Assembly: GCA_019636475.1 (NCBI GenBank)
Contig: JAHBXN010000005.1
Coordinates: forward strand, 1 to 64,000
DNA length: 64,000 nucleotides
Source: Phycisphaerae bacterium
GTDB taxonomy: Bacteria > Planctomycetota > Phycisphaerae > UBA1845 > UTPLA1
Reading direction: 5' to 3'
Shown: positions 34,361-43,965 of the stretch, in pieces
Layout of the letters: every line of letters starts with the position of its first letter
Numbering within the stretch: the stretch's first letter is position 1
Made by a program: the position numbers and the translations under genes
Notes under the pieces: generated by a model
The model's input: the letters and a program-made list of their open reading frames with translations, nothing else
Told to the model about the DNA's origin: nothing
Databases searched by the model: none

Positions 34361-36322
34361 GTGCAGCAGAAGATCAGAAATAACTCGAAACGCATTGCGG
34401 CCGTGGCGATTGTCGGGCTCCTCTATTGGCTCACGCGCCTGCCGACGATCAGCGACGCGGAACGCGCTGAACTGGCGGGCCGATTCAGATTCGAACGGAC
34501 GATGCTACCGGAACTGCCGGGCAGCCCGAAGGTAAAATCGACCCGCGTTGTTCATCGTGATCTGAGCAGCTTTGCATCATGGATTTCGTCGATCGGCGCC
34601 GCCGTTGCCCTGAACGATCTCGATGGCGACGGCCTGGACAACGACTTGTTTCATGTCGATCCCCGAACGGATCAGGTGATCGTGTCACCCGCACCGGGCA
34701 CGGGTAGCCGTTACCCGGCGTTTGAACTCAAACCGCGAGAGCTGCCGTATGACTCCGCCACCATGGCGCCGATGGGCTGCGTCCCGATCGATGCCAATGA
34801 AGACGGCCTGCTTGATATCCTGGTTTATTACTGGGGCCGATCGCCCGTCATTTTTCTCCGGAAAGCCGGCGCAGCAGCCGCGCCCTCGGCGGATTCATTC
34901 GTCGCCGTCGAGGTCGCGGCGCGCGTCGAGCGCTGGTTTACCAATGCCGCGTCATTCGCAGACATCGATGGCGACACCCACGCCGATCTCATCGTCGGCA
35001 ACTACTTCCCCGACGGTGCGGATATCCTCAATGCAGACTCCACGGCCCCACAGCATATGCAGGACTCCATGTCGAGGGCGTTCAACGGCGGCCAAACCCA
35101 TGTATTCCTTTGGAAGTCCGCGACGGCCGGATTAGAGCCCGGCGTCGCTTTTTCCGCCGTCGATGGTGTACTTGAGGATCAAGTGAATCACGGGTGGACG
35201 CTCGGCATCGGCGCGGCCGATCTCGATGGCGACGGCCTGCCCGAGCTGTATCTCGCGAACGACTTCGGGCCCGACAGATTGCTGCACAATCGCTCAAGAA
35301 TCGGCCAACCGGCATTCGCGCTGCTTAGAGGCGTCAAGCACTTCACCACGCCCAATTCAAAGGTCCTAGGGCGCGATTCGTACAAGGGAATGTCCGTGGA
35401 ATTCGGCGATGTCAATGGTGACGGCATCCTCGATATTTATGTTAGCAATATCGCAAAGGAATTCGCCCTTGAAGAGAGCCATTTTCTATTCCAAAGCACT
35501 GGAGAGCCTTCCCTCATGAAGGCCGGGATCGCCCCCTACCGCGATAACAGTGAATCTCTGGGGCTTTCACGTAGCGGCTGGGGATGGGATACACGCCTGG
35601 TCGATTTCGATAATGACGGCCAACTGGAAGCTGTTCAGGCCACCGGTTTTCTCAAAGGCAATATCAACCGATGGCCCGAACTCCACGAGCTGGCCATGGC
35701 GAACGACTACATGGTGCACGTCCCTTCCGCCTGGGCGCATTACCAACCCGGTGACGACCTCAGCGGACATGAGCACAATCCATTCTTCGTACGCGCTGCC
35801 GATGACAGGTTCTACGATATTGCGAATGACATCGGCCTGAGTGCCCCATACGTGACACGCGGCATCGCAACGGCTGACGTTGACGGCGACGGGCGAATCG
35901 ACTTCGCGATCGCCAATCAGTGGGAACCGTCATTCCTATTTTGGAATGTATCCGACACCGGCCATCGGTCCCTGACGCTTCGGGTGCAATTCCCGATCGA
36001 TGCCAGCATTCAAAGTGGATCGGACGTCGAAGCCCCCAGACGCACCGCCCCGCTCGGTCGGGCCGCCATCGGCGCGAGCGTCACGCTAACCCTGCCCGAT
36101 GGGAGTCGGCGCGTTGCGATGGTCGATGGTGGCTCGGGCCATTCCGGCAAGCGCGGCCACGAAGTTCACTTCGGGTTGGGCACGATTCCGGAGGGCGCCC
36201 CGCTCATCGTGGATGTAAAATGGCGCGAGCGAGAATCGGTGGCGACGCAGCGATTCGAAGTAACATCCGGACGGCATACACTCTTTCTGAATTCAGCCGG
36301 TAAGGTGGGAACTGGTAAATGA
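34361..36322 (+). CDS. ASPIC/UnbV FG-GAP repeat protein, E4 of the enediyne core cassette
   Basis: The 653-residue protein starts at GTG 34361 after GGGGAT. It has an N-terminal membrane anchor (AAVAIVGLLYWLTRL), then about seven FG-GAP-type Ca-binding blades (DLDGDGLDNDLFHVD, DIDGDTHADLIVGNY, DLDGDGLPELYLANDFGPDRLL, DVNGDGILDIYVSNI, DFDNDGQLEAVQATG, DVDGDGRIDFAIANQW) forming a beta-propeller, and a C-terminal ASPIC/UnbV domain (IGASVTLTLPDGSRRVAMVDGGSGHSGK). The blades and the UnbV domain are those for which UnbV in enediyne clusters was named. It presumably sits on the outer face of the cytoplasmic membrane. Its function in the pathway is not known. The stop overlaps the UnbU start. Confidence 0.93.
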   Translation: MQQKIRNNSKRIAAVAIVGLLYWLTRLPTISDAERAELAGRFRFERTMLPELPGSPKVKSTRVVHRDLSSFASWISSIGAAVALNDLDGDGLDNDLFHVDPRTDQVIVSPAPGTGSRYPAFELKPRELPYDSATMAPMGCVPIDANEDGLLDILVYYWGRSPVIFLRKAGAAAAPSADSFVAVEVAARVERWFTNAASFADIDGDTHADLIVGNYFPDGADILNADSTAPQHMQDSMSRAFNGGQTHVFLWKSATAGLEPGVAFSAVDGVLEDQVNHGWTLGIGAADLDGDGLPELYLANDFGPDRLLHNRSRIGQPAFALLRGVKHFTTPNSKVLGRDSYKGMSVEFGDVNGDGILDIYVSNIAKEFALEESHFLFQSTGEPSLMKAGIAPYRDNSESLGLSRSGWGWDTRLVDFDNDGQLEAVQATGFLKGNINRWPELHELAMANDYMVHVPSAWAHYQPGDDLSGHEHNPFFVRAADDRFYDIANDIGLSAPYVTRGIATADVDGDGRIDFAIANQWEPSFLFWNVSDTGHRSLTLRVQFPIDASIQSGSDVEAPRRTAPLGRAAIGASVTLTLPDGSRRVAMVDGGSGHSGKRGHEVHFGLGTIPEGAPLIVDVKWRERESVATQRFEVTSGRHTLFLNSAGKVGTGK

Positions 36323-37350
36323 TCGCAAAAGACCGTTGGTATCAGGCTGATCGTCTTGGCGGGCTGCGCCGCTTCGCCGCCGCCATCACGATTCTTAATC
36401 TGCTGGGTCACACCCTGCTTGGGTTCGAGCCGGCGTGGGCGCATCCGTTTGTCGCGGTTGCCACGGCCTATACCCTCGAGTTGATTCTTGAAGTCCTCGA
36501 TGCCCGGGCCAACAACCGCTCGTTCAGATTTCTCGGAGGCGGGGTGACCGGATTCATCGATTTCTTTCTGTCCGCACATATCTCAGCCATGGCTGTCTCG
36601 ATGTTGCTCTACGCAAACGAACGCCTCTGGCCAATCTCTTTCGCGGCGGCTGTCGCCATCGCATCAAAGGCAATTCTTCAGGTGCGCTGTGGGGAGCGGG
36701 TGCGGCACTTTCTGAACCCATCAAATTTCGGCATCACGGTGACGCTGCTCGCCTTCCCCTGGGTGGGCATCGCACAGCCCTACCAGTTCACTGAGAATCT
36801 AGGCCATTACGGTGACTGGATTCTTCCTGCCGTCATTGTCTGCTCAGGCAGCTTCCTCAATTGGCGATTCACGCGTCGCCTTCCGCTGATCGTCGCATGG
36901 CTCGGCGGTTTCGCGCTGCAGGCTGTTATTCGGCATCTCATCCTTGGTGCGGCCGTTGTGCCCTCACTCGCCCCGATGACCGGTGTCGCGTTCCTGCTCT
37001 TCACGTTCTACATGGTGACCGATCCGCCCACGACGCCCGCATCGCGTCCGGCGCAGATCGCATTCGGGCTGTCGGTCGCGGCAACCTATGGCGTACTCAT
37101 GTCGCTCCACATTGTTTTCGGGTTCTTCTTCGCCCTGTCGATCGTGACGTTCAGCCGCGGAATCTATCTCTGGCTCGCGTCGCTGGCATCGGAACAGCAG
37201 CCAGGGCTTGCCGGACAACTGGCATCCAATGGCACCAACCCGGCAGGTTCAGCCGGCTTCACGCCGGCGCCTGCAACCGCGCTGGTTTCCCATTCGAATG
37301 CGCCGTCCGTCGAATTATCGAATGTCGCAGTCGCCGGAGGCACAGATTGA
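36319..37350 (+). CDS. RnfD/NqrB-like membrane protein, UnbU/E5 of the enediyne core cassette
   Basis: The 343-residue product has about nine or ten membrane helices and motifs of the RnfD/NqrB family: FRFLGGGVTGFIDFFLSAHISAM, HFLNPSNFGITVTLLAFPWVGIAQPYQF and MTGVAFLLFTFYMVTDPPTTPAS. The last resembles the flavin-site S/T region of NqrB/RnfD proteins, suggesting a redox or ion-coupled role. The UnbU proteins of enediyne clusters share this fold and length. Its start ATG overlaps the UnbV stop, and its own stop TGA overlaps the PKS start (ATGA), so it is fully embedded in the operon. The C-terminal 40 residues are a low-complexity Ala/Pro/Ser tail. Confidence 0.92.
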   Translation: MIAKDRWYQADRLGGLRRFAAAITILNLLGHTLLGFEPAWAHPFVAVATAYTLELILEVLDARANNRSFRFLGGGVTGFIDFFLSAHISAMAVSMLLYANERLWPISFAAAVAIASKAILQVRCGERVRHFLNPSNFGITVTLLAFPWVGIAQPYQFTENLGHYGDWILPAVIVCSGSFLNWRFTRRLPLIVAWLGGFALQAVIRHLILGAAVVPSLAPMTGVAFLLFTFYMVTDPPTTPASRPAQIAFGLSVAATYGVLMSLHIVFGFFFALSIVTFSRGIYLWLASLASEQQPGLAGQLASNGTNPAGSAGFTPAPATALVSHSNAPSVELSNVAVAGGTD

Positions 37351-40300
37351 TGCGATCTGGCGTTGCGATTGTCGGCATGTCATGCATCTACCCGGATGCA
37401 AATTCGCCCGGAGAGTTGTGGGAGAATGTGCTGGCGCAGCGCCGGGCGTTCCGGCGCATTCCACCCTCGCGCCTGCGCCTGGAGGATTACTTCAGCGCCG
37501 ATCGATCCATCTCTGACGCAATCTATTCGACGCAGGCAGCGCTCATTCGTGACTACGAGTTTGATCGACTGCGTTTCAAAGTCGTCGGCAGCACCTTTCG
37601 ATCCGCCGATCTGGCTCACTGGCTTGCGCTGGATGTCGCATCTTCGGCGCTCGCCGACGCCGGATTCGCCGACGGCGTCAATCTGCCCAGAGAAGAGACC
37701 GCCGTCATCCTCGGCAACACGCTGACGGGCGAATTTTCCCGGGCCAACGTCCTCCGGCTCCGCTGGCCCTACGTGCGTCGAGTCTTCCATGCCGAGCTAC
37801 TGAAACGCGGATGGACGAATGAGGAATGCCTCGATTTTCTTGCCCAATCCGAGCAGTCGTTCAAAGCGCCGTTTCCCGAACCGGGGGAAGAGTCCCTCGC
37901 CGGCGGCCTGTCCAACACGATTGCCGGACGAATCTGCAATCACTTTGATCTCAAAGGCGGTGGGTACACTGTCGACGGAGCCTGCGCGGCGTCGCTCCTG
38001 GCCGTGACGAATGCGTGCGCCAGCTTGCGTGATGGCGACGTCTCCGTGGCACTCGCGGGCGGTGTGGATATTTCGCTTGATCCCTTCGAACTCGTCGGTT
38101 TTGCCCGCACTGGCGCACTTGCGCCGGAGCAGATGCGCGTTTACGACGCACGTTCCGCCGGTTTCTGGCCGGGGGAAGGCTGTGGCTTCGTCGTGCTCAT
38201 GCGCGAAGAGGACGCCGTCGCGCAAGGCAAACGGATCTACGCCGTCATTCGTGGCTGGGGCGTATCCTCGGACGGCAGCGGCGGCATTACGCGTCCTGAG
38301 GTCGCCGGGCAAAAAATCGCGCTCACCAGAGCCTATCGCCGGGCGGGCTTCGGCGCCGATCGCGTGGGTTACTTTGAAGGCCACGGAACCGGCACCGCTG
38401 TGGGCGATGCGACTGAACTGCGCGTATTGAGCGAGTTTCGCCGCGAGTCAATGAAATCCGCTCCATCTGCTGCGATGAATCTTCTTCCAGCCGCGATCGG
38501 TTCGATCAAGGCCAACATCGGCCATACCAAGGCCGCCGCCGGCATTGCAGGACTGATCAAAGCCGCGATGGCGGTTCATGCGCGCACCCTACCACCGGCG
38601 ACCGGTTGCACAAGACCGCACGACGAGTTGACTGCCGCTTCAGCCGCACTTCGCGTCCTCTCGCGGGCTGAGCCCTGGCCCGAACAGACTGCGGTGTGCG
38701 CCGCGGTCAGCGCGATGGGCTTTGGCGGCATCAACACCCATGTCGTGATCGATTCGCCGTTGCAGGATGCGCCGCGAACGATCTCATCGCGTCCCGGGCC
38801 GGCTGCTCAGTTCCGATCTCAGGACGCGGAGCTTTTCGTGTTCGACGCGCCCGACGCCGTTGCACTTGGCCTGAAACTGGAGCGTCTGTCGTCACTGGGC
38901 GCCGGCCTGTCCCTTGCTGAGATGGTTGATGCCGCCGCCCAGCTCGCTCGCGAATCCGGCGACGGTATGATGCGCGCGGCTGTTGTCGCGTCCACACCCA
39001 CGGAACTGGCCGACCGACTTGGCTTACTCATCGAGGGTGTCCAAAAGATCGACACACTTCAACCGGCGGATTTTGAGTCGCTCCGGGCACGCGGCGTCCA
39101 CCTCGCACGACGCCGCGCCCAGCCTCGAATCGGCTTCCTTTTCCCGGGTCAAGGCTCACCCTCGCACGTCAACGGCGGCGCGATTCGAGCCCGATTTGAC
39201 GAGGTGGACGATCTCTACCGCCGCGCCGCCCTCGCGACCGACGTCGACGGTGTGGCAACCGTCGTCGCTCAACCGGCTATCATTGCAGCCTCGCTGGCCG
39301 CCCTGCGCACACTCAAATCCCTTGGAATTTGTGCCGAAGCGGCTGTCGGTCATTCGCTCGGCGAACTGGCTGCGCTACATTGGGCCGGCGCGTTTGACGA
39401 AGCGGCACTGCTCGATCTTGCAAGGGCACGCGGCAGAGCAATGGGAGAACTCGGCAGTCCCACCGGGGCGATGGCCGGCCTTCGCGCCGCCGAAGACACT
39501 GTCCGCAACTTGATACGCGAAGCCGAAGAAAGGTGGCCGAATGCCGCCGCTGAACTCGTTATCGCGGGACTGAATTCGCCCAGGCAGACCGTCGTTTCCG
39601 GCCCGGCGATGGTCGTCGATGGCCTAATTGAAATTGCGTCCGGACACGGCATCGGCGCGACGCGACTGTCTGTGTCACATGCGTTTCACTCGCCACTCGT
39701 GGCGGCTGCTGCTCCGGCACTGCGCCAGCATCTGGATACGATGAACCTGTCGCCCCCAGAGCCCGGAGTCTATTCGACCATCACGGGGGATTCGCTGCCA
39801 AGCGCAATCGACATCCGCGATCTGCTCTGTCGACAGTTGACGAACCCCGTTCGTTTTATCGACGCGGCGAGCCGGGGCCTGTCGAAATGCGATCTCCTGA
39901 TCGAAGTCGGTCCGGGCAATGTTCTCGCCGGTCTGGTCCGCGATATCCTCAGCGTCCCCGCCGTTTGCACAGACGCCGGAGGAGAATCGCTCACGCAGTT
40001 TCTCAATGCAGTTGCAGCGGCGTACGTCTTAGGCGCGACTGTCCAGTTCGAACACTTGTTTGCCGACCGCCTCACTCGACCAATCGACCTCGGCGCGAAG
40101 CCGGGCTTCTTTGTAAATCCATGCGAACTCGCGCCGATTCCAGATGGCGGTGACGCATCGTGGCTGGAACTTTCGGCCCGACTAATCGCCGAACGAACAG
40201 AGCATCGGCTCGTGACAGGGGATTCGCATGCGAACGATTTCGCTTCGCAAGTCAGTCCACTCGAACTCGTCCGCCGCCTCGTCGCGGAGCGCTCCGAGCT

Positions 40301-43300
40301 GCCTGCCGAGGCCGTTTCCGAGAATCACCGGTTGCTTAATGACTTGCACCTTAACTCGATCAGCGTTGGGCAACTTGTCGCCGACGCCGCGCGCCTGATG
40401 GGCCTGCCTAATCCCGTCTCGCCGACGGCATTTGCCAACGCGACGGTCGCCGAACTGGGTGCGGCGCTGGAGTCCTGGGCCGCGGATGCCCCGCGACAGG
40501 CTCCCGTGACGCGACCACCGCGCACGGCAACCGGCGTCGCTCCCTGGATTCGCCCGATGACGGTACGACTGCGCCTCGCGCCGCTTGCACCGGCGCGGCG
40601 CGGCCCGGAAGTCTCGACAGGCTGGCGCGTTATTACTGAGAAGGATCACCCGCTTAAGGCCGCGATTGAGAACATTCTCGCCCGAACGGCTGCCGGCGGA
40701 GGCGTCGTGCTGTGTCTGCCGGTTCATCCAAATGAACGATTTATCCCACTAATGCATGAGGCGGCTCGCGCAGCCATCGCGGACCCGGGCGCGCGATTCG
40801 TCGTCGTCCAGCAGGGTGGCGGCGGCGCGGCACTCGCCAAGACACTTCACCTTGAGCATCCATCCATCGATGTCGCGGTCATCGATGTGCCATTCGACCA
40901 CCCACGTGCAATCGAGTGGGTTGCCGCCGAAGCCTCAGCCGTGACCGGATTTGTTGAAGCATCCTACGACAATGACGGCATACGCCGCGTTCCGGAACTC
41001 CAGCCGCTGAGCCTGCCATCCAGTTCTCCGGCCGAGGACGATAGTACCGGCCTGCCAATCTCTTCGAACGATGTCCTGCTGATCACCGGCGGGGGTAAAG
41101 GAATCGCTTCGGAATGCGCGGTATTCCTCGCACGCAGATCCGGAGCAAAAATCGCCCTGCTCGGCCGCTCCGACCCGGCAAGCGACGCCGAACTCAAGAG
41201 CACCCTCGACCGGCTCCATGCATCAAAGGCCCAGTACGCCTATTATCAGGCTGATGTCTGTGATGCCGTGTCCGTGGCACGAGCGATCAGGGCAATCGAA
41301 GGGTCGCTCGGAGCGGTTACTGCGGTACTGCATGCCGCCGGCGTAAATGAACCCAAGCTCCTCACCGCGCTTGAAATCGTCGATTTCGAGCGAACGATCC
41401 GGCCCAAGCTGACCGGCCTCCACAATATTTTGAAGGCCGTGGATTCACGCCAACTCCGGTTGCTTGTGTCCTTCGGATCGATCATCGGCGATGCGGGCAT
41501 GCCCGGCCAGGCCGATTACGCCGTCGCGAATGACTGGCTCGCGCTGGCGACGTCGCGTGTGGCTTCGGCGCATCCGAACTGCCGTTGCCTGACGATCGAT
41601 TGGTCCGTCTGGCAGAGCGTTGGCATGGGTCATCGCCTTGGCAAGATCGAATCACTTTCGCAGCAAGGTGTCACGCCGATCCCAACGGATGACGCTCTGT
41701 CCTGTCTCGAATCTCTGATTCGCTCAGCCGGACCGAACGATCGCGTGATTGTCGCCGGTCGATTTGGCTCGCCGCCGACGCTCGGAACGCGACACGATCC
41801 GCTTCCGTTGCTTCGATTCGTCGAACGACCTGTGATCGATGTTCCCGGAATCGAATTGATCGTCGATGCGACGGTGTCGGACACAACGGACCCCTATGTG
41901 CTCGAACACGCACTTCACGGGGATCCGCTCTTCCCGGCGGTCCTCGGCCTGGAAGCCATGGCCCAGGTGGCGGCCTCACTGGCCGGATCCGAGACACCGT
42001 CACACATCGAATCGGTCGCGTTGCTGCGACCGGTCGTGGTGCCGGTCGGTCATAGCGTCACAGTGCGGCTCGCCGCGCTAGTAAGGGATGCCGAGGCCGG
42101 TACCGTCGATGTGATCCTCCGAAGCAGCGAGAACGACTTCCAGATTGATCATTTCCGCGCCACGTTCCGATTCGGCGCAATGTCCGCCGCCCCCGCTCCG
42201 CTTGGCGTCTTTGTGGGCAATAATGGCGTAGGCCATATCCCGCTCGATCGCGATGCCGAAATCTACGGCGACATGCTCTTTCACGAAGGTCGGTTCCGCC
42301 GCGTCATGGGATATCGCAGTCTGATGGCTCGACAATGCCTCGCGGAGATTTCGCCCGCCGCATCTGATGGTTGGTTCGCGACCTATCTGCCAGATCGCAT
42401 GTTGCTCGGAGATCCGGCCGCGCGGGATGCCGCGATTCATGCGATTCAATCGTGCATTCCTCACGCGCGACTGTTGCCTGTCGGCGTGGATGCCATCCAG
42501 CGCCACGCCCCGGTCTTGACACCGGCACGATTCATCCGCGCTATCGAGCGATGTCGCAACGGCGACACTTTTACCTATGACATGCAGATGCTCGACGACG
42601 AGGGCCGGGTCATCGAATCGTGGATCGGCCTGCGACTCGTCGTCGTCGAAGCAATTCGCCGTACCGCCGGCTGGAATCCTTCGCTGCTCGGCAACTATGT
42701 CGAGCGCCGATCGGCCGAAATGCTCGGGGGTGTCCTTATCTCGGTCATCATCGAGCATTCGCCCTGTTCAGAGCGGACCACTCGAAGTGATCACGCCATT
42801 GGCCTTGCCGCACTTTCGACTGAGCCGATACGTCGCCGCCCCGACGGCAAACCCGAGTCCGTCAACGGACGACACGTCTCCGCATCGCATGCCGGACCCG
42901 TGACGCTTGCCGTCGCCGCCGACGCGCCGGTCGGATGCGATATCGAACCGATCCAGCAGCGAAATGCAGCAGATTGGAAAGACCTGCTGGGCGTCGATGG
43001 ATTGGCACTCGCTCGTGTCGTCGCCGGCGAGAGCGGAGAAGACGTGAATTCCTCAGCATCGAGAATCTGGGCCGCCCACGAATCCGCAATAAAGGCCGGC
43101 CTGCCCGCGGGTTCACAATTTGTGCTGGAAGCCCGAGCGCCTGACGGCTGGATCGTACTTCGCTGCGGCGATTCACTCGCGGCCACCTTCGTCGCTTCGC
43201 TGCGCGACGACGCGCGCCCGATGGCCCTCGCAATCCTGTCGACGGCATCACCCAGCGCCGCTGCATGTCCGACTCACGCACGAGCCGGAGATGTTCCGTG

Positions 43301-43301
43301 A
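37350..43301 (+). CDS. pksE: Enediyne-type iterative polyketide synthase (KS-AT-ACP-KR-DH-PPTase)
   Basis: The 1983-residue enzyme has all domains of an enediyne PKS in the canonical order. KS (1-~470): Cys212 in TVDGACAAS, His345 in EGHGTGT, His392 in NIGHTKAAAG. AT (~590-900): FPGQGSP, Ser669 in GHSLGELAA, VSHAFHSP. ACP (~965-1045): Ser1003 in LNDLHLNSISVG, the pantetheine site. KR (~1240-1460): TGGGKGIA, Lys1353, Ser1377, Tyr1390. DH (~1500-1765): His1520 in YVLEHALHGDPLFPAVLGLEAMAQ and RDAAIHAIQSCIPHARLLPV. A C-terminal phosphopantetheinyl transferase (~1780-1983): VSASHAG, GCDIEPI and WAAHESAIKA. There is no ER or thioesterase domain. Known PKSEs are 1,900-2,000 residues and build a linear polyene from malonyl units. 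Start ATG 37350 overlaps the UnbU stop; a longer open frame to 36861 lies inside UnbU and is rejected. Confidence 0.96.
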   Translation: MRSGVAIVGMSCIYPDANSPGELWENVLAQRRAFRRIPPSRLRLEDYFSADRSISDAIYSTQAALIRDYEFDRLRFKVVGSTFRSADLAHWLALDVASSALADAGFADGVNLPREETAVILGNTLTGEFSRANVLRLRWPYVRRVFHAELLKRGWTNEECLDFLAQSEQSFKAPFPEPGEESLAGGLSNTIAGRICNHFDLKGGGYTVDGACAASLLAVTNACASLRDGDVSVALAGGVDISLDPFELVGFARTGALAPEQMRVYDARSAGFWPGEGCGFVVLMREEDAVAQGKRIYAVIRGWGVSSDGSGGITRPEVAGQKIALTRAYRRAGFGADRVGYFEGHGTGTAVGDATELRVLSEFRRESMKSAPSAAMNLLPAAIGSIKANIGHTKAAAGIAGLIKAAMAVHARTLPPATGCTRPHDELTAASAALRVLSRAEPWPEQTAVCAAVSAMGFGGINTHVVIDSPLQDAPRTISSRPGPAAQFRSQDAELFVFDAPDAVALGLKLERLSSLGAGLSLAEMVDAAAQLARESGDGMMRAAVVASTPTELADRLGLLIEGVQKIDTLQPADFESLRARGVHLARRRAQPRIGFLFPGQGSPSHVNGGAIRARFDEVDDLYRRAALATDVDGVATVVAQPAIIAASLAALRTLKSLGICAEAAVGHSLGELAALHWAGAFDEAALLDLARARGRAMGELGSPTGAMAGLRAAEDTVRNLIREAEERWPNAAAELVIAGLNSPRQTVVSGPAMVVDGLIEIASGHGIGATRLSVSHAFHSPLVAAAAPALRQHLDTMNLSPPEPGVYSTITGDSLPSAIDIRDLLCRQLTNPVRFIDAASRGLSKCDLLIEVGPGNVLAGLVRDILSVPAVCTDAGGESLTQFLNAVAAAYVLGATVQFEHLFADRLTRPIDLGAKPGFFVNPCELAPIPDGGDASWLELSARLIAERTEHRLVTGDSHANDFASQVSPLELVRRLVAERSELPAEAVSENHRLLNDLHLNSISVGQLVADAARLMGLPNPVSPTAFANATVAELGAALESWAADAPRQAPVTRPPRTATGVAPWIRPMTVRLRLAPLAPARRGPEVSTGWRVITEKDHPLKAAIENILARTAAGGGVVLCLPVHPNERFIPLMHEAARAAIADPGARFVVVQQGGGGAALAKTLHLEHPSIDVAVIDVPFDHPRAIEWVAAEASAVTGFVEASYDNDGIRRVPELQPLSLPSSSPAEDDSTGLPISSNDVLLITGGGKGIASECAVFLARRSGAKIALLGRSDPASDAELKSTLDRLHASKAQYAYYQADVCDAVSVARAIRAIEGSLGAVTAVLHAAGVNEPKLLTALEIVDFERTIRPKLTGLHNILKAVDSRQLRLLVSFGSIIGDAGMPGQADYAVANDWLALATSRVASAHPNCRCLTIDWSVWQSVGMGHRLGKIESLSQQGVTPIPTDDALSCLESLIRSAGPNDRVIVAGRFGSPPTLGTRHDPLPLLRFVERPVIDVPGIELIVDATVSDTTDPYVLEHALHGDPLFPAVLGLEAMAQVAASLAGSETPSHIESVALLRPVVVPVGHSVTVRLAALVRDAEAGTVDVILRSSENDFQIDHFRATFRFGAMSAAPAPLGVFVGNNGVGHIPLDRDAEIYGDMLFHEGRFRRVMGYRSLMARQCLAEISPAASDGWFATYLPDRMLLGDPAARDAAIHAIQSCIPHARLLPVGVDAIQRHAPVLTPARFIRAIERCRNGDTFTYDMQMLDDEGRVIESWIGLRLVVVEAIRRTAGWNPSLLGNYVERRSAEMLGGVLISVIIEHSPCSERTTRSDHAIGLAALSTEPIRRRPDGKPESVNGRHVSASHAGPVTLAVAADAPVGCDIEPIQQRNAADWKDLLGVDGLALARVVAGESGEDVNSSASRIWAAHESAIKAGLPAGSQFVLEARAPDGWIVLRCGDSLAATFVASLRDDARPMALAILSTASPSAAACPTHARAGDVP

Positions 43302-43726
43302 GAGCCTACGAATACACCCACACTGTCGGATTCGCCGAAACCAACTTCATTGGGAACGTCTATTTTGTGAACCACCTTTCATGGCAGGGCCGCTGCCGTG
43401 AAATGTTTCTCCGAGACCACGCCCCCGCCATCCTCGATGAACTGCAACGCAACCTGCGCATGGTTACGATTCGGTGCTCATGCGAATATTTTCACGAGTT
43501 GGCGCCATTTGACGTGGTCATCGTCCGGATGCGACTTGGCGAGATCGTGCAGAACCGCGTCACAATGCTCTTTGAATACTGGCGACGCGACCATGCGGGC
43601 GGTGAAACGCTTGTTGCTCGCGGCGACCAGCAAATCGGCTGCATGCTCCTTGAAGCAGGCCGCCTCGTTCCCACAGCAGTTCCGACGGTCCTGAGAGACG
43701 CCCTGAAGCCTTTCGCTTCGCAGTAG
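43298..43726 (+). CDS. Enediyne thioesterase, hotdog fold (E10/TEBC)
   Basis: The 142-residue protein (GTG 43298, overlapping the PKS stop as GTGA, with GGAGATG upstream; an ATG at 43265 is also in frame) is a single hotdog thioesterase of the 4-hydroxybenzoyl-CoA type. YEYTHTVGFAETNFIGNVYFVNHLSWQGRCREMFL is almost the signature of enediyne E10 proteins, in which FEETN-VGNVYYVNYL-WQGRCRE is typical. In known systems this enzyme releases the ACP-bound polyene, giving for example a heptaene after decarboxylation. It closes the five-gene core. No further co-directional cassette gene follows; the next gene starts 239 bases later. Confidence 0.93.
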   Translation: MRAYEYTHTVGFAETNFIGNVYFVNHLSWQGRCREMFLRDHAPAILDELQRNLRMVTIRCSCEYFHELAPFDVVIVRMRLGEIVQNRVTMLFEYWRRDHAGGETLVARGDQQIGCMLLEAGRLVPTAVPTVLRDALKPFASQ

Positions 43727-43965
43727 CCGCAGCCCGAGAATCGACTTGGCGGCGTCGCGCAACCACTCTATCCACGATTACTACCGAGGAGGAGCGCCCA
43801 ATAACCAGCGCCCATTCGCGGTCCGGGATGGAATCCCATCCAATTTGATTGACCAGCACTCTTGAATGAAGTAAATTGTTTTACTAAGCCTGCTTCGGAG
43901 GTTCCGCAGCAGTCGAAACCATTCTCACAGACGCCGCTCGAACGGCCGGGAAAGACCACCGCTGC
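43727..43965 (+). other. Intergenic gap between the thioesterase and GH31 genes
   Basis: 239 bases with no gene supported. An AT-rich stretch around 43860-43885 (GAAGTAAATTGTTTTACTAA) could hold a promoter for the GH31 gene or the end of the cassette transcript; I see no clear terminator hairpin. Confidence 0.4.

Noticed and set aside
36861-37349. Upstream extension of the PKS open frame
   Set aside because: It lies within UnbU in another frame and is Arg/His-rich; the KS domain begins normally at ATG 37350, which overlaps the UnbU stop.
42078-42758. 226-codon minus-strand frame inside the PKS dehydratase region
   Set aside because: Antisense to conserved DH motifs, with no start signal.
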